Below are positions 34,070 through 43,698 of a stretch of DNA of 64,000 bases, piece after piece; within the stretch, counting starts at the first letter, position 1, and each line of letters opens with the position of its first letter. Both the position numbers and the translations under genes were made by a program. The notes under the pieces are model-generated. The model did no database searches. It saw only the letters and a list, made by a program, of their open reading frames with translations, and was not told the origin of the DNA. The stretch comes from Trichoderma breve (lineage: Eukaryota > Ascomycota > Sordariomycetes > Hypocreales > Hypocreaceae): assembly GCF_028502605.1 (NCBI RefSeq), contig NC_079232.1:6758001-6822000 (forward strand), written 5' to 3'.

Positions 34070-35979
34070 ATGATGCGTCAAGTCTTGCTTGGCAGCTTTG
34101 TTCTGTCGGCTGCTCTTACAGCCAACGCGGCTCCAACCAACACCGGTTCCAGTTGTCTCCCTGTCGTAGACTTGGGATATGTTTGTCAACCTTCTTTCAA
34201 AACCAGCTACATTTGCAAACCCACTAATATTTCATTTCAATTGCAGGAACTCCATCAAGCTCTATCCTACAACAGCACCAACCAACTGTACACGTTCCAA
34301 AACATTCGATACGCTCAGCCTCCCGTTGGAGACCTTCGATTTCGCGCTCCAGCTCAGCCTAAAACCAATCGAACGGCCATCCAAACGGGATCTGAGTTGC
34401 GATTCTGTCCTCAGGGTGTTCCAGTTTGGCAGGGCGACGCATATGGTCCAATTGGAGAATATTCAAACCCTGCCAACCCCTTTAGCCTGCAAATCTGGGA
34501 AACGAGCATTCAAGATGGCCAGCCACCACCAGTTGATTGGAATAAGGGTGCCAGCGAAGATTGTCTCTTTCTTGACGTCCATGTGACCAAGAAGACGCTG
34601 CAAAAGGCTGGGGAGAAGGCATGTGGAGACGGAGGATCCCCTGTCCTTGTCTGGGTAAGCTTAATTCATCCTTATCTCTCTCTCAAATGTGGTAAATTCT
34701 CTTGAACAATCTCAATCTTTACTGACACTGGTGGCAACAGATTCACGGAGGTGGCTTCGTCCTCGGATCCAAGACAGGAACACCCAACCCTGGCTACGAC
34801 CCAGTCGGCCTTTTCCAGCACGCTGCCACAAACTCCGATGACGGCCTCGTCTTCGTCGCTCTCAACTATCGTCTAGGCGCTGTTGGATTCCTAGGCGGCC
34901 CTGATGTCGAGAAGGATGGTAATCTCAACGCTGGTCTCCTCGACCAAAAGTTTGCTCTGCAATGGATTCAGGACAACATCCACTTGTTTGGAGGCTCCAA
35001 AGACAAAGTTACCATCATGGGAGAATCTGCCGGTGGTGGTTCAGTACTCTTCCACTTGACTGCAGAGAACGGTAAGGGGGCAGGTCTATTTTCCAAGGCT
35101 ATCGCGCAAAGCCCGGCCACTATCCCTACTATGCAGGTTGCAGCGGATAGCTATAGCCAGTTTCTGTCTTATCTCAACGTCAGCAGCTTGGAAGAGGCTC
35201 GCGCTGCGGATTCGCAAGCGGTTATTGCTGCCAATGCTGCACAGATCGGAGCGGCTCCCACCACGACATACATCTTTGGACCTGTCGTTGATGGCAAATA
35301 CATCACTGGTTCTCCTACCAAGATGATCAAAGAGGGAACGTTTGACAAGTCAGTCAAGGTGTTGGCCGGCCACAACATGTTTGAGGGTGCATTCTTCTTT
35401 GATCCTAACATCACTACTGATGCTGAGTTCAAGACTTGGACTAACCGGTCATTTGCTGGACTTACGAGCAAGGACGTGAACACGCTTGTTACTTCGCTGT
35501 ATCCTCCGCAGTTTGATGGTTCTCTGGGCTATGTTGACCAAGACACTCGACAGATGAAGCTGTGGAGTGAGGCTGTGATTGATTGCAATTATTATTGGAT
35601 TGGACATGCCGTCCAAAAAACCGGATATGCTTGTGAGTATTCAACGTGTCATTTATCCTTTTCTTTACAAACTGTTTGACTAACCAGAACGTGTAATGCA
35701 GACGAGTTTGGTGTTTCTCCAGGCTTCCACATCCAAGATCTCCAGTATACTTTCAACGATCCTTCCACCCCTGCTCCATGGCCCAAGGCTCAGGATGCTC
35801 TCCAGGAAGCAATCATCACTTTTGTCCAGGGTGGTGTTCCCGAGTTTAACAACCACAAGGCCTTTCCCCATCTTGGAGCCCACAGCACCATTGTGAATAT
35901 CACTGCTCAGGGACCTGTTCAGGCGACGAGCAAGGTTAATGCAACTCGATGCGACTTTTGGGCAAACGTCTATCAGTAA
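34070..35979 (+). CDS. secreted type-B carboxylesterase/lipase
   Basis: Predicted 562-residue alpha/beta-hydrolase that would cleave carboxylic ester bonds outside the cell. Exons 34070-34180, 34247-34654, 34741-35632 and 35702-35979 close in frame. A signal peptide (MMRQVLLGSFVLSAALTANA) is followed by FQNIRYAQPPVGDLRFRAP, SEDCLFLDVHV and the oxyanion-hole motif IHGGGF. The nucleophile elbow is GESAGGG (Ser269). A candidate acid lies in GHNMFEGAFFF, and a candidate catalytic His in SPGFHIQDLQYTF. Several N-glycosylation sequons are present. The first intron (66 bases, donor GTTTGT) is a multiple of three without stops, so its retention would insert 22 residues. Substrate not predictable. Confidence 0.94.
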
Positions 35980-36276
35980 TATGACGATGAGTCCGATTGG
36001 GGTGTCGCTTCTGAAGGACAACTAAATTACGAAGAATACGATATTAATACGGGCCGAAGGACAGGATATGGGATTTAATTGGATGGAAGTATGCGCGCTC
36101 TTTTAGAAATATTTTTGTCATTTGTTCGAAATTTGATTGCATTGCGTTTATAAATGGATTTGTCTTTTTTTATCAACACTTTTCTTTCACAAATTGAATG
36201 GGATGAAGCATCGCTTCGTGTCCTTGCTGCTCAAAGGCTCTTAGGCGAAAATTCGGCTCAGCCACGACACGGATCA
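35980..36276. other. intergenic, 3' flank of the carboxylesterase
   Basis: About 300 bases, T-rich in the middle, with no separate feature. Confidence 0.5.
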
Positions 36277-36378
36277 GGCAGAGTGGCTGAGTGGTCTAAA
36301 GCGTTAGACTTGAATCATCAATTCGATTCTCGCTATCTAATACCTTCGGGTGCGCAGGTTCGAACCCTGCCTCTGTCG
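36277..36378 (+). tRNA. tRNA-Ser(UGA) with a 20-base intron
   Basis: The acceptor stem GGCAGAG pairs with CTCTGTC (one G-U pair) and the discriminator base is G. The A box reads TGGCTGAGTGG and the B box GGTTCGAACCC. The anticodon arm TTAGA-CTTGAA-A-TCTAA gives anticodon TGA (36311-36313). A 20-base intron at 36315-36334 follows the base 3' of the anticodon, the standard eukaryotic position. The long variable arm (TACCTTCGGGTGCG region) fits a serine tRNA. Mature length would be 82 bases plus CCA. Confidence 0.95.
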
Positions 36379-36383
36379 CTTTC

Positions 36384-36391
36384 TTTTTTTT
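36384..36391 (+). terminator. RNA polymerase III terminator of the tRNA gene
   Basis: A run of eight T residues begins five bases after the end of the tRNA, the usual stop signal for polymerase III. Confidence 0.8.
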
Positions 36392-36664
36392 GCATTTTAC
36401 GCATAATAATGACGGTAATAACATTTGTTTTCTTTTTTGTTTCCCCAAAATTGTATTAATTTACCAATAACTACAGTTCATCCAGGAATCTCTTCCTATA
36501 GGACCCATAGGAGCCCGGTTTGTTGGATCTATAGCCATTATAAGCTGCAATCTTATATCAAGTATCGACATTTCAAATGTACTGAAGAACAAGCTGCTTT
36601 ATTTGTTTACAGAAGGATAAAACTATCTTGGTAGGTAAGTAATACCCCAATACCCAAATCCCAT

Positions 36665-37078
36665 TTAGTTGATGTATGCAGCATAATTACTATCCTCGGA
36701 TAGAACAACGTAGCCAGACGCTAACCCTCCAGTCTGCTCCGAGCACTGGGCATTAATAGCGTTCCAGTAGTTGATCAAATTTGGGACGCCAATGTCCAGA
36801 CTCTCCCCTGTACCGGCTTGAGTGACGCCAACGCCAATTGTCGCGCCCTCGACGGTGAGTTTGTAGCCCGAAGGGTTGACCTGGAATGACTGCTGGCCTT
36901 GACCCCAGGTTGTACCGAAGAATGCTTCGATGGCAATGGTGGCTTGAGTATTGGATGTTTCGCCGGCGGCGCCAGTACAGATGATTGGGTATTGACGAGG
37001 GACGAGAGGTGTGGAAGAGCCCAGAGCAGAGAGGCCGAAGACGGCAGTGGGGACATGTGGAGGATACATGGTTCTCAT
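36665..37078 (-). CDS. small secreted protein, unknown family
   Basis: Intronless 137-residue protein. The first 25 or so residues (MRTMYPPHVPTAVFGLSALG) look like a weak signal peptide, ending near LVPRQ, a Kex2-like or signal-cleavage context common in fungal secreted proteins. The mature part is Gly/Thr/Ala-rich with two cysteines (ICTG and AQCSEQ) that could form one disulfide. It ends SNYAAYIN. A TATA box lies about 55-62 bases upstream. I do not recognise the family; it resembles small secreted effector-like or surface proteins only in general composition. The start could also be the second Met four residues later. Confidence 0.7.
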   Translation of the reverse strand: MRTMYPPHVPTAVFGLSALGSSTPLVPRQYPIICTGAAGETSNTQATIAIEAFFGTTWGQGQQSFQVNPSGYKLTVEGATIGVGVTQAGTGESLDIGVPNLINYWNAINAQCSEQTGGLASGYVVLSEDSNYAAYIN

Positions 37079-37132
37079 ATTGGATAAATATCGACGAAAC
37101 GCTGGAAATGTTGATCAGTTATTGCACCCAAA

Positions 37133-37140
37133 TTTATATA
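37133..37140 (-). promoter_or_regulatory. TATA box of the small secreted protein gene
   Basis: On the minus strand the bases read TATATAAA, 55-62 bases upstream of the ATG at 37078. The position suits a core promoter. Confidence 0.45.
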
Positions 37141-38039
37141 AACAGACAACTCCAAGACAAGCTATCATGCATACTTTGTTGAAAGATGGCCTTTGGAAGT
37201 AAGAAGTGAGAAGCTATAGTGATGTAGTACTGGAGTGAATGGATGATCTTTATGCTTGTGGTTTATCACCTTCGTCTAGTCAAGGACTTGTCCCTTTTAT
37301 AGATGATTGCTTTGTATGGGCATCAATAATAGTCACGATATTTACGAATTGGTCTGCTTCACGGCAATCGGCAAGTCTAAGCCATCGCAGGATGCCGAAG
37401 GATGCGTTACTACTGCCGCTCTAATGCGGTGTCGTGGGATTTTACTTGACTATTATAAATTTGCTTTTGTTACGACCCTACGCGGTCTTTTAACCAAAGA
37501 CGGAAGCTTACATAGCAATAGCTATTTTAACTTTTTTTTTTTAATTTCCAGTTGTTGTTGTGCGTTGAGCTCCGGGTGATGGCGAGAGGCACTGTGTTGA
37601 GCAGAGACGTTTCGCACTCTACGTCCAAATATCACAATGACTTTTGCGTCTTCGCCTTTATCCTGTCAAGCGGAGTTCTGAAAAAGCGAGGCCATAAAAT
37701 GAATAAGTGCATGCATTCAGTAATACTGGCACCCAATTAGCTCAATAAGTAGCCCGTGCTTTTGTAGAGGAACGCCTATTCAGCCAGCACCCGAATTTTA
37801 TTATATAGCTACAGTAGCAGTTACTACAGAAATATAAATATAGTAGCAGCTATGGGGGGTTTGTAGATATAGTAGTAAATACTATCTAAGGTAGCGAAAT
37901 TATAGCTATAGTAGAAGATACTTATAAAACTGGCGTATAATTTAACGCGTGGGTGTTCAAAATCTTCTGGGTCTCGGTTTTTCTGTACTCTGCTTGTCTG
38001 TTATGAAAAGCCCTTCACAACATTGTGATCACTGTCATC
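37141..38039. other. intergenic, with AT-rich degenerate repeat
   Basis: About 900 bases. The part 37795-37935 is unusually AT-rich and listed separately. No gene is evident. Confidence 0.5.
37795..37935. repeat. AT-rich TATAGTAG-type degenerate repeat
   Basis: The motif TATAGTAG / TATAGCTA recurs several times with spacing of about 20-35 bases in a stretch poor in G and C, next to gene-dense DNA of balanced composition. It may be the worn end of a transposon, possibly altered by repeat-induced point mutation; this is inference from composition. Confidence 0.4.
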
Positions 38040-41000
38040 TCAGCTCTTATCTTCAACTCCAATCCTTCGTCCATCGACAGTAAGCTCTGTCCCCTTCTGT
38101 CCCATCCTTGCCCTCATGACCATGTTTCCATCTTCCCCCAAGTCTCGCTCGACCAAGAATCTGCTGTGCGTGATCACCAGAACCCAGCCCACCGTCTGTG
38201 ACATGAGCCCGCACCACCGGACTACAGCCGCTTGACCCGCCTCATCTAGACTGTCAAACACCTCGTCGACGAGTAGATAGTGAGCGCGGTGGGCGCTTCT
38301 AGCCCATGACAGCTGCAGTAGAGCGAAGTAGAGCGCAAGATCGACGCGTTTACGCTCACCACCGGAACGCTTGCCGTAGGCGAGCGAGGCGTTGACAGCA
38401 AGAGTGCGATCAAGGACAGGTCCTGACGAGGAAAAGGATGAATTCATAGTGCTGTTCACAGAATCAGGGTCAAACAGCGAACGCAGCATTCCCGTCGCCA
38501 TGTCGCGCGCGTGGCGTGTGTCATCATACAGCATTGTGAGGACCTGCACGAGCAGCGTATTGAGCTCTGAAATCGTCTTTCCTAGGATATGATCGCGGAA
38601 GTTGGCCGACGTTTTCGCCTTGGATCTAGTAGAAGATGAAGAGGCGCGAGGTGTGCGTTTTGTCATAGCAGAGGACCAAAATTGGAAGAGCTCACGCTCA
38701 GCTTCGAGCTCTTTATGTGTAGTGGTCAGCGCGTCGTGCGTTGAGCGTAGCGATTGCAGAGATGACTCCTCCTTTCTTAAGTATTCCGAGTGCCTGTTTA
38801 CGTCTTTTTGCGCGAATGTAAACTGCTTCTGTTTCTCCTCACATGCTTTTTCAGCCTGAATGACTTGCGTAAGTTGCTCCTTAATCATGATAGCTCTCTT
38901 AATAGCGAGCTCTTCGAGCAAAATGATTCTGTCGGCTTCGTGCCTTAGACGCTGTAGCCTCGACATGCTACGATTGATATCTTCTCTGAGACTGTTGATG
39001 ACTGCCTTTACGTTATGATCCTGAAGGCTGGCTCCCTGAAAACCGTCGTTTGGAATTCCGGATATGCGCATGAAGCTCCTGAGGGCCATCAGTCGGAAAC
39101 GGAGGATAAACATCGTCGCTGCATGTAACAATTTGGTCAGACCTGCAGGGCGACTATCAGCCATTATTCCCAGCCTTTGAGTCATTTGCCGCTGTAGCTG
39201 GGCAGGCCATGTCGTCGGCTCGGCAAACTTCTGTTTCTGTATTTGGACATACGACTTCTCCAGCCGTTGTAAATTCTCCTTTTCAGAAGTAATTTGATCC
39301 TGCAACATCGAGACTTCTACATACTGATGTCTGAACGGGCTATTCTCTTCGCTGGAATGTGCTCTATTCATCTGTACTTTGGCAGCTTCAAGTTCTTGGA
39401 GAGCCCTTTCCAGGGATGCGCCAGCCTCCTCCATGTCCCTCTGCAGTCGCTTCTGCGTTCGGTCCAAGTCTGCGCGTCGTTCTTCTACGTGCTTCATGGG
39501 CATGAGCAAGCCTTCCAGCCTGCTCTGCACCTCATCCATATGCTTGTTGATGCCCTCGAGCAACAACTTTGATAGCTGACCGCATTCATCCAGCATCGAC
39601 AATCCAAGTGATGCCTCAATCAAGTTACGTCGCTGTGCCGGCGTCGAGCTAAGAAAGCTTGCTGCACTCTCGTGGCTCAGCACGACCGTCCTTACATATG
39701 TGTCATAGACGGTGCCAAGCAGCTCATCGATGGCCTGCTGAGTCGTTCGCGCGTCTGGGAGCTCGAGCTGTGGCTGTGATTCACCTCGTAGTGAGACAAT
39801 GACGCGATTGCCAAAAATCTTGTGCTTGCGATGCCGCGCGATAGTGTATCCGTTGGCAAATTCTAGGATGACGGAGCAGTCTTTTCCCGCATTATCGTTG
39901 ACGACATCGTCGACAAGCAATCCGCTGCGAATGCACCGCCCGAACTGGCACCAAACCATGGCCTCGACGAGCGTGCTCTTACCAGAACCGTTATCTCCCA
40001 CCAAGAAGGCCAATCCTCGCGGGAAATCCTTTCGGAAGTCGATATTAATAGTTCCTTGCACGCCAAGAAAATTGGTAATTGTGAGCTTGCGCGGCTCAGC
40101 AACGAAGACGTGGGTAGAGGGTCCTGCCAACTCGGTGGCAGTTTTTGTCCCGACTGCTTGAGATGACTGCTCAAGAAAGTCTCTGTAATTAAGCTCGGGC
40201 TCCTCATCCCGATCTGTCCTCTCGCGAGAGGTTTGGATTATTCGTTGGCCAAGTCGAACCAACTTGTCACGGCGTGGGAGAAAATTTTCGTCCAATTCCA
40301 ACGATTCGACATACTTGGGAGCTTCCGCCGCGAGGTCGAGCTCTGCAGCCGGAGATTCGACAGTAGCATCGGTTGAAATGCCATCTCTCGTCGTAGCTGG
40401 GATTTCTTCGTCCCCAATGAATGTCTCCAAGAGTTGCACAGCAGCATCGCTCTCCGGGACCGATGTTCCTAGGCCACCGAATGACGTGTAATCGGCGTTC
40501 AGGGCAAATCCCGTGGGAGTCCACTTTCGCACGCTCCGCGCCTCTAATTGTGGTGAAATCAGCCTATCACGAGCCGTGATGTACTTTAGATGGTTACGTT
40601 CGCCAACAAGCATGACATGCTTGTCTACCACGGCATCCTTGCTGACTTGGCCATCAAGAACTTGCTGTATGTCGACCGTTGTGTAACTAACAGCATGTGG
40701 GTTGATGATATGTTCATGCTCAAGCGTTTCTGGGTCGAATAATACAACGCCCCGCCGCTCATCGTAGAGGTCTGCCCAGCTCAACTGCAAGGGCGAGCCC
40801 AGGTAAGTGATGCTGCCTCCTAGACCATCATTGTTGCGGATAGTTTGGTGACTATGAAAATGCCCTGTAAAGGTTCGAGCTAGAGAGGTAAACCGATCTG
40901 GGCCTGTCAAGCCACGGTATGTGATGGAGCCCGTCACACGAGGCTTGTCTACGCCAGCGTTAACCACATGCCGCTGCGTGATGGCCTTGTTGATTGCGAG

Positions 41001-41471
41001 ATGGGCAAAAGCAACCATCTTACTCGCCTCGCTGGGATCCAGAGCAGCCACAGCGTCTGTCAACTCTTCTTGGTCCTCGCGAAACGGCAACAGCAAGACG
41101 CGCCGGCCGTCCCATTCGTGGTGAGCAATCCCGTTATGCAATGATACATACGGAGCCAAGCGGTTGATGCCGAGGGCAGCGAGAGCCGTGGTCTGATAGT
41201 CACGGCGGTAGGAGAGGTCATGGTTGCCCAGTAATATGTGGACTCGCGGCACGACGTCGCTGAGGAGGCCGATGAATCGGTAGCACGCAGACAACACATG
41301 TGTCAACTGCATTGTACGGCTCGTTAGCAGGTCACCACAAATCACCACCCGCTTGACCTTGGTTCGCTCCGCCTGAGCCACGATCCATTTCGCCGTCTGC
41401 CATATCCGGTCCCGGTCATGATGCCTGAAATGGAGGTCGCTAAGGAGCATCCATCGTACTGATCCTCGCAT
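38040..41471 (-). CDS. single-chain Mre11/SbcD nuclease - Rad50/SbcC ATPase fusion protein
   Basis: Intronless 1143-residue protein. Residues 1-270 form a calcineurin-like metallophosphoesterase of Mre11/SbcD type: SDLHF (D12, H14), GD (D47), GNHD (82-85), a lone His (H157) and GHFH (203-206), followed by the family's ITYLGSPLQLSWADL. Residues 300-455 are a variable linker. Residues 456-1143 are a Rad50/SbcC-type ATPase: Walker A GDNGSGKST (492-500), Q-loop Gln509, coiled-coil arms (about 640-750 and 820-935), signature RSGGERKR (1035-1042), Walker B YLLVDE (1065-1070), D-loop SLDE and H-loop His1102. The arms are short and contain no CxxC zinc hook. All catalytic residues are present. In the usual systems the two activities are separate proteins. 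TGA lies in frame just before the start. The biological role, and whether it replaces or adds to nuclear Mre11-Rad50, is unknown. Confidence 0.95.
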   Translation of the reverse strand: MRGSVRWMLLSDLHFRHHDRDRIWQTAKWIVAQAERTKVKRVVICGDLLTSRTMQLTHVLSACYRFIGLLSDVVPRVHILLGNHDLSYRRDYQTTALAALGINRLAPYVSLHNGIAHHEWDGRRVLLLPFREDQEELTDAVAALDPSEASKMVAFAHLAINKAITQRHVVNAGVDKPRVTGSITYRGLTGPDRFTSLARTFTGHFHSHQTIRNNDGLGGSITYLGSPLQLSWADLYDERRGVVLFDPETLEHEHIINPHAVSYTTVDIQQVLDGQVSKDAVVDKHVMLVGERNHLKYITARDRLISPQLEARSVRKWTPTGFALNADYTSFGGLGTSVPESDAAVQLLETFIGDEEIPATTRDGISTDATVESPAAELDLAAEAPKYVESLELDENFLPRRDKLVRLGQRIIQTSRERTDRDEEPELNYRDFLEQSSQAVGTKTATELAGPSTHVFVAEPRKLTITNFLGVQGTINIDFRKDFPRGLAFLVGDNGSGKSTLVEAMVWCQFGRCIRSGLLVDDVVNDNAGKDCSVILEFANGYTIARHRKHKIFGNRVIVSLRGESQPQLELPDARTTQQAIDELLGTVYDTYVRTVVLSHESAASFLSSTPAQRRNLIEASLGLSMLDECGQLSKLLLEGINKHMDEVQSRLEGLLMPMKHVEERRADLDRTQKRLQRDMEEAGASLERALQELEAAKVQMNRAHSSEENSPFRHQYVEVSMLQDQITSEKENLQRLEKSYVQIQKQKFAEPTTWPAQLQRQMTQRLGIMADSRPAGLTKLLHAATMFILRFRLMALRSFMRISGIPNDGFQGASLQDHNVKAVINSLREDINRSMSRLQRLRHEADRIILLEELAIKRAIMIKEQLTQVIQAEKACEEKQKQFTFAQKDVNRHSEYLRKEESSLQSLRSTHDALTTTHKELEAERELFQFWSSAMTKRTPRASSSSTRSKAKTSANFRDHILGKTISELNTLLVQVLTMLYDDTRHARDMATGMLRSLFDPDSVNSTMNSSFSSSGPVLDRTLAVNASLAYGKRSGGERKRVDLALYFALLQLSWARSAHRAHYLLVDEVFDSLDEAGQAAVVRWCGLMSQTVGWVLVITHSRFLVERDLGEDGNMVMRARMGQKGTELTVDGRRIGVEDKS

Positions 41472-42642
41472 GGCTCATGGTGGTGAGCAAGGAGTGGAAG
41501 ATGCCGTGAATTCGGGTGGCGAGAGGATGAAGAATATTGGCAGCTAACGGACCGGGTTAGCCTCAAATCATAAATTGCCAGGCAGAGATGGTTGCAAATA
41601 CCTTATGCCTCGTATCCAAAAATTGGAGCTTGAAATTAAAATGTGATGTTGAGGGTTGAATGGTGATGATGCAATTCAGGCGATTCACTGAAGAGCGGGT
41701 TTGGACAGGCAGCCTTAGGCAGAAGCCCGCTAAATGGACCTCTATCACCATTGTCTGATGGTGATTGATGTTGAACCGAAATTAACGTCCATCTTGTACT
41801 ATTAGATAGGTGGGATGATCAACCAATTCACGAATGAATTTTGCACAATCTCAATTGCGTGCATTTTAACGCTGCATTGTCTGTTGCTGTTTCTCGAGCG
41901 TGCTTTTACACAGCTGTCAGGCCGCTACTTGCCGTTAATAACACCGTGATGTCTTACCCTAAACTACTAAAATTGATTTCAACAATGTTCAGGAAGGAGT
42001 CAAGTTCAATGACGGCATCATCGCTTAATGAGCCAATCGAGAGGCAAATCTCTTATCGATATTGAGATAACGTTTACCGCGTGCACAAACTTCCATTTTA
42101 TCTTCCACAGAGCAACAATTGCCTGCAGCTTCTCTTCTTCGCGATGCCTTCATCTCTTCTTCTCACTCCGCATTCCCGCGCAAAACCCCCGGCCGACTTA
42201 GCCGTGCAGCATGAACAATCGACCCGCTTTCATACCTCCGCTGAGAGCATCTGGACCTTTTTTCATAAGCTAACAGGCAACTATTTCCACTTGACACAGC
42301 GCCTCTCTTAGCAGTAATACGACAAGAAATCAGGATGTCCCTGCTTACACATGGCTTGACCCCACGCTTGTCAAACGGTTAGTCCGGGATCAGCTCGATT
42401 AGTTCAACATCTTGCCTCGTATCCACGCTGACCATCGATGTCCACTGGACTAATTAGGCAATGGCCGACTTAGTAGACGACGAACGACATACCAGCTCCG
42501 TTGCTGATGCGTGGAGAGCAGCGATTTAAAAAGCGTTGAATGTCCGCCAGTGCTGGTCTACTTTCACTCGCGCCAAAATCCAACTAGCAAGTATTCTCTC
42601 ACAGCTGACGAAAACCTCCGAACCAACTCCTCTCCAGCTACG
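41472..42642. other. intergenic between divergent genes
   Basis: About 1.2 kb between the start of the fusion gene (left, minus) and the start of the next gene (right, plus). Short open frames show no motifs. It presumably holds both promoters. An in-frame ATG at 42511 could extend the right-hand gene by 44 codons. Confidence 0.5.
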
Positions 42643-43463
42643 ATGAGTGAGATTGACAGCGAAGAATTCGGCGAGTTTGACGAAGGCGATCGTCTCTCCA
42701 GTCTTCTGAGCCTCTGCCCGCGCTATGTCATTGTCCCTGCAAACCCCCCAGATGGTATCGCTTTTGCCATGACAGGAAACAGCCAAGAGTGGGAACACTT
42801 GACCTATCAGCACTCTGGCATCTCAAACTGCAAACCTGGCATCTGGAAAGCAGAAGTCAGAAAGGTTCCTGGAATGGAACTGGGAAATGCTGATTTTGAA
42901 GCATGCCTTCGGTGGGTGGCAGATTTGGATGAGAACACTGAGCTCGATTTTGCAATTTCCCTTGATGCGTGGCAGGCCTGGGAGCAAATGTTCAAAGATC
43001 AGTTTGACGATTCTGTCGAGTGGGGTGAAGGCGTGACCTGGAAGCATGGCGGCACTTACTACGACGATGGCGGCCTCTTTAATGTCATTTCCACGGCGTA
43101 TCTGACAACTGACGCAGCAGCCGCCATCACAGAAGGGGAATATACCGAGGACGATGGATATGACGGGTATCTCGAGATGATCACCCTCAATGATAACCCC
43201 ATCAATGCGGAGGACCGTATCAGAAACTACGGCTTTACTTTGGGAGGGCTCCATTGTAAGTTCTGGTTTCAGAGTTGATGACCGAGGAACAAGTGCTGAC
43301 TCAATTCCGTCTACCAGTTGGTCAAGATAGCATTGGCGGGCCGCCTGCGATTGCTTTGGCTGAAAAGGACGGCCAAGTGGTCGGAATCAAGCTTTGGTGC
43401 GACGATGACGAGATTGAAGAGGACACTCCGTTTGACGAGCAGCCTGGCAAGCTTGTCTTTTAA
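42643..43463 (+). CDS. hypothetical acidic protein
   Basis: Predicted 252-residue cytosolic protein in two exons, 42643-43255 and 43318-43463, around a 62-base intron (GTAAGT donor, ACCAG acceptor); the joined sequence reads through GGLHFGQDSIGGPPAIALAE without interruption. It is very acidic (many Asp/Glu) and rich in Trp, with no signal peptide or membrane segment. I chose the ATG at 42643 because the preceding 44 codons from an in-frame ATG at 42511 look like leader sequence. No known domain is recognised. Its composition is that of a soluble globular protein, and its neighbours give no functional hint. Confidence 0.75.
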
Positions 43464-43698
43464 CAGCGATTGGGTGTGGAGTTTACAGCGCTGATATTCT
43501 TTTTCTTTTCTATTCATGGGAAACGCTGTTGAGGAAAGTGGGGGGTTCCAAATGATACAACTATGCAACGCTTTCAAATCCTCAAGTGCTATTATACACA
43601 GTCCCGAGCCGAAACGACTCGAAACAGCTTCATTTCCGACTCCGAGCCATGCCGTGCCGATTTGTCGTCTACCAGAGGGGATAGATGCTTCTGACATG

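Noticed and set aside
38040..41471. Two adjacent genes wrongly read as one (nuclease and ATPase)
   Set aside because: The frame is continuous through the linker with no stop, no promoter-like stretch and no need for a splice, so a single gene is the simpler reading.
42823..43254. 143-codon minus-strand open frame
   Set aside because: It is antisense to the exon of the acidic protein gene, whose frame closes with a clean intron; the antisense frame has no motif.
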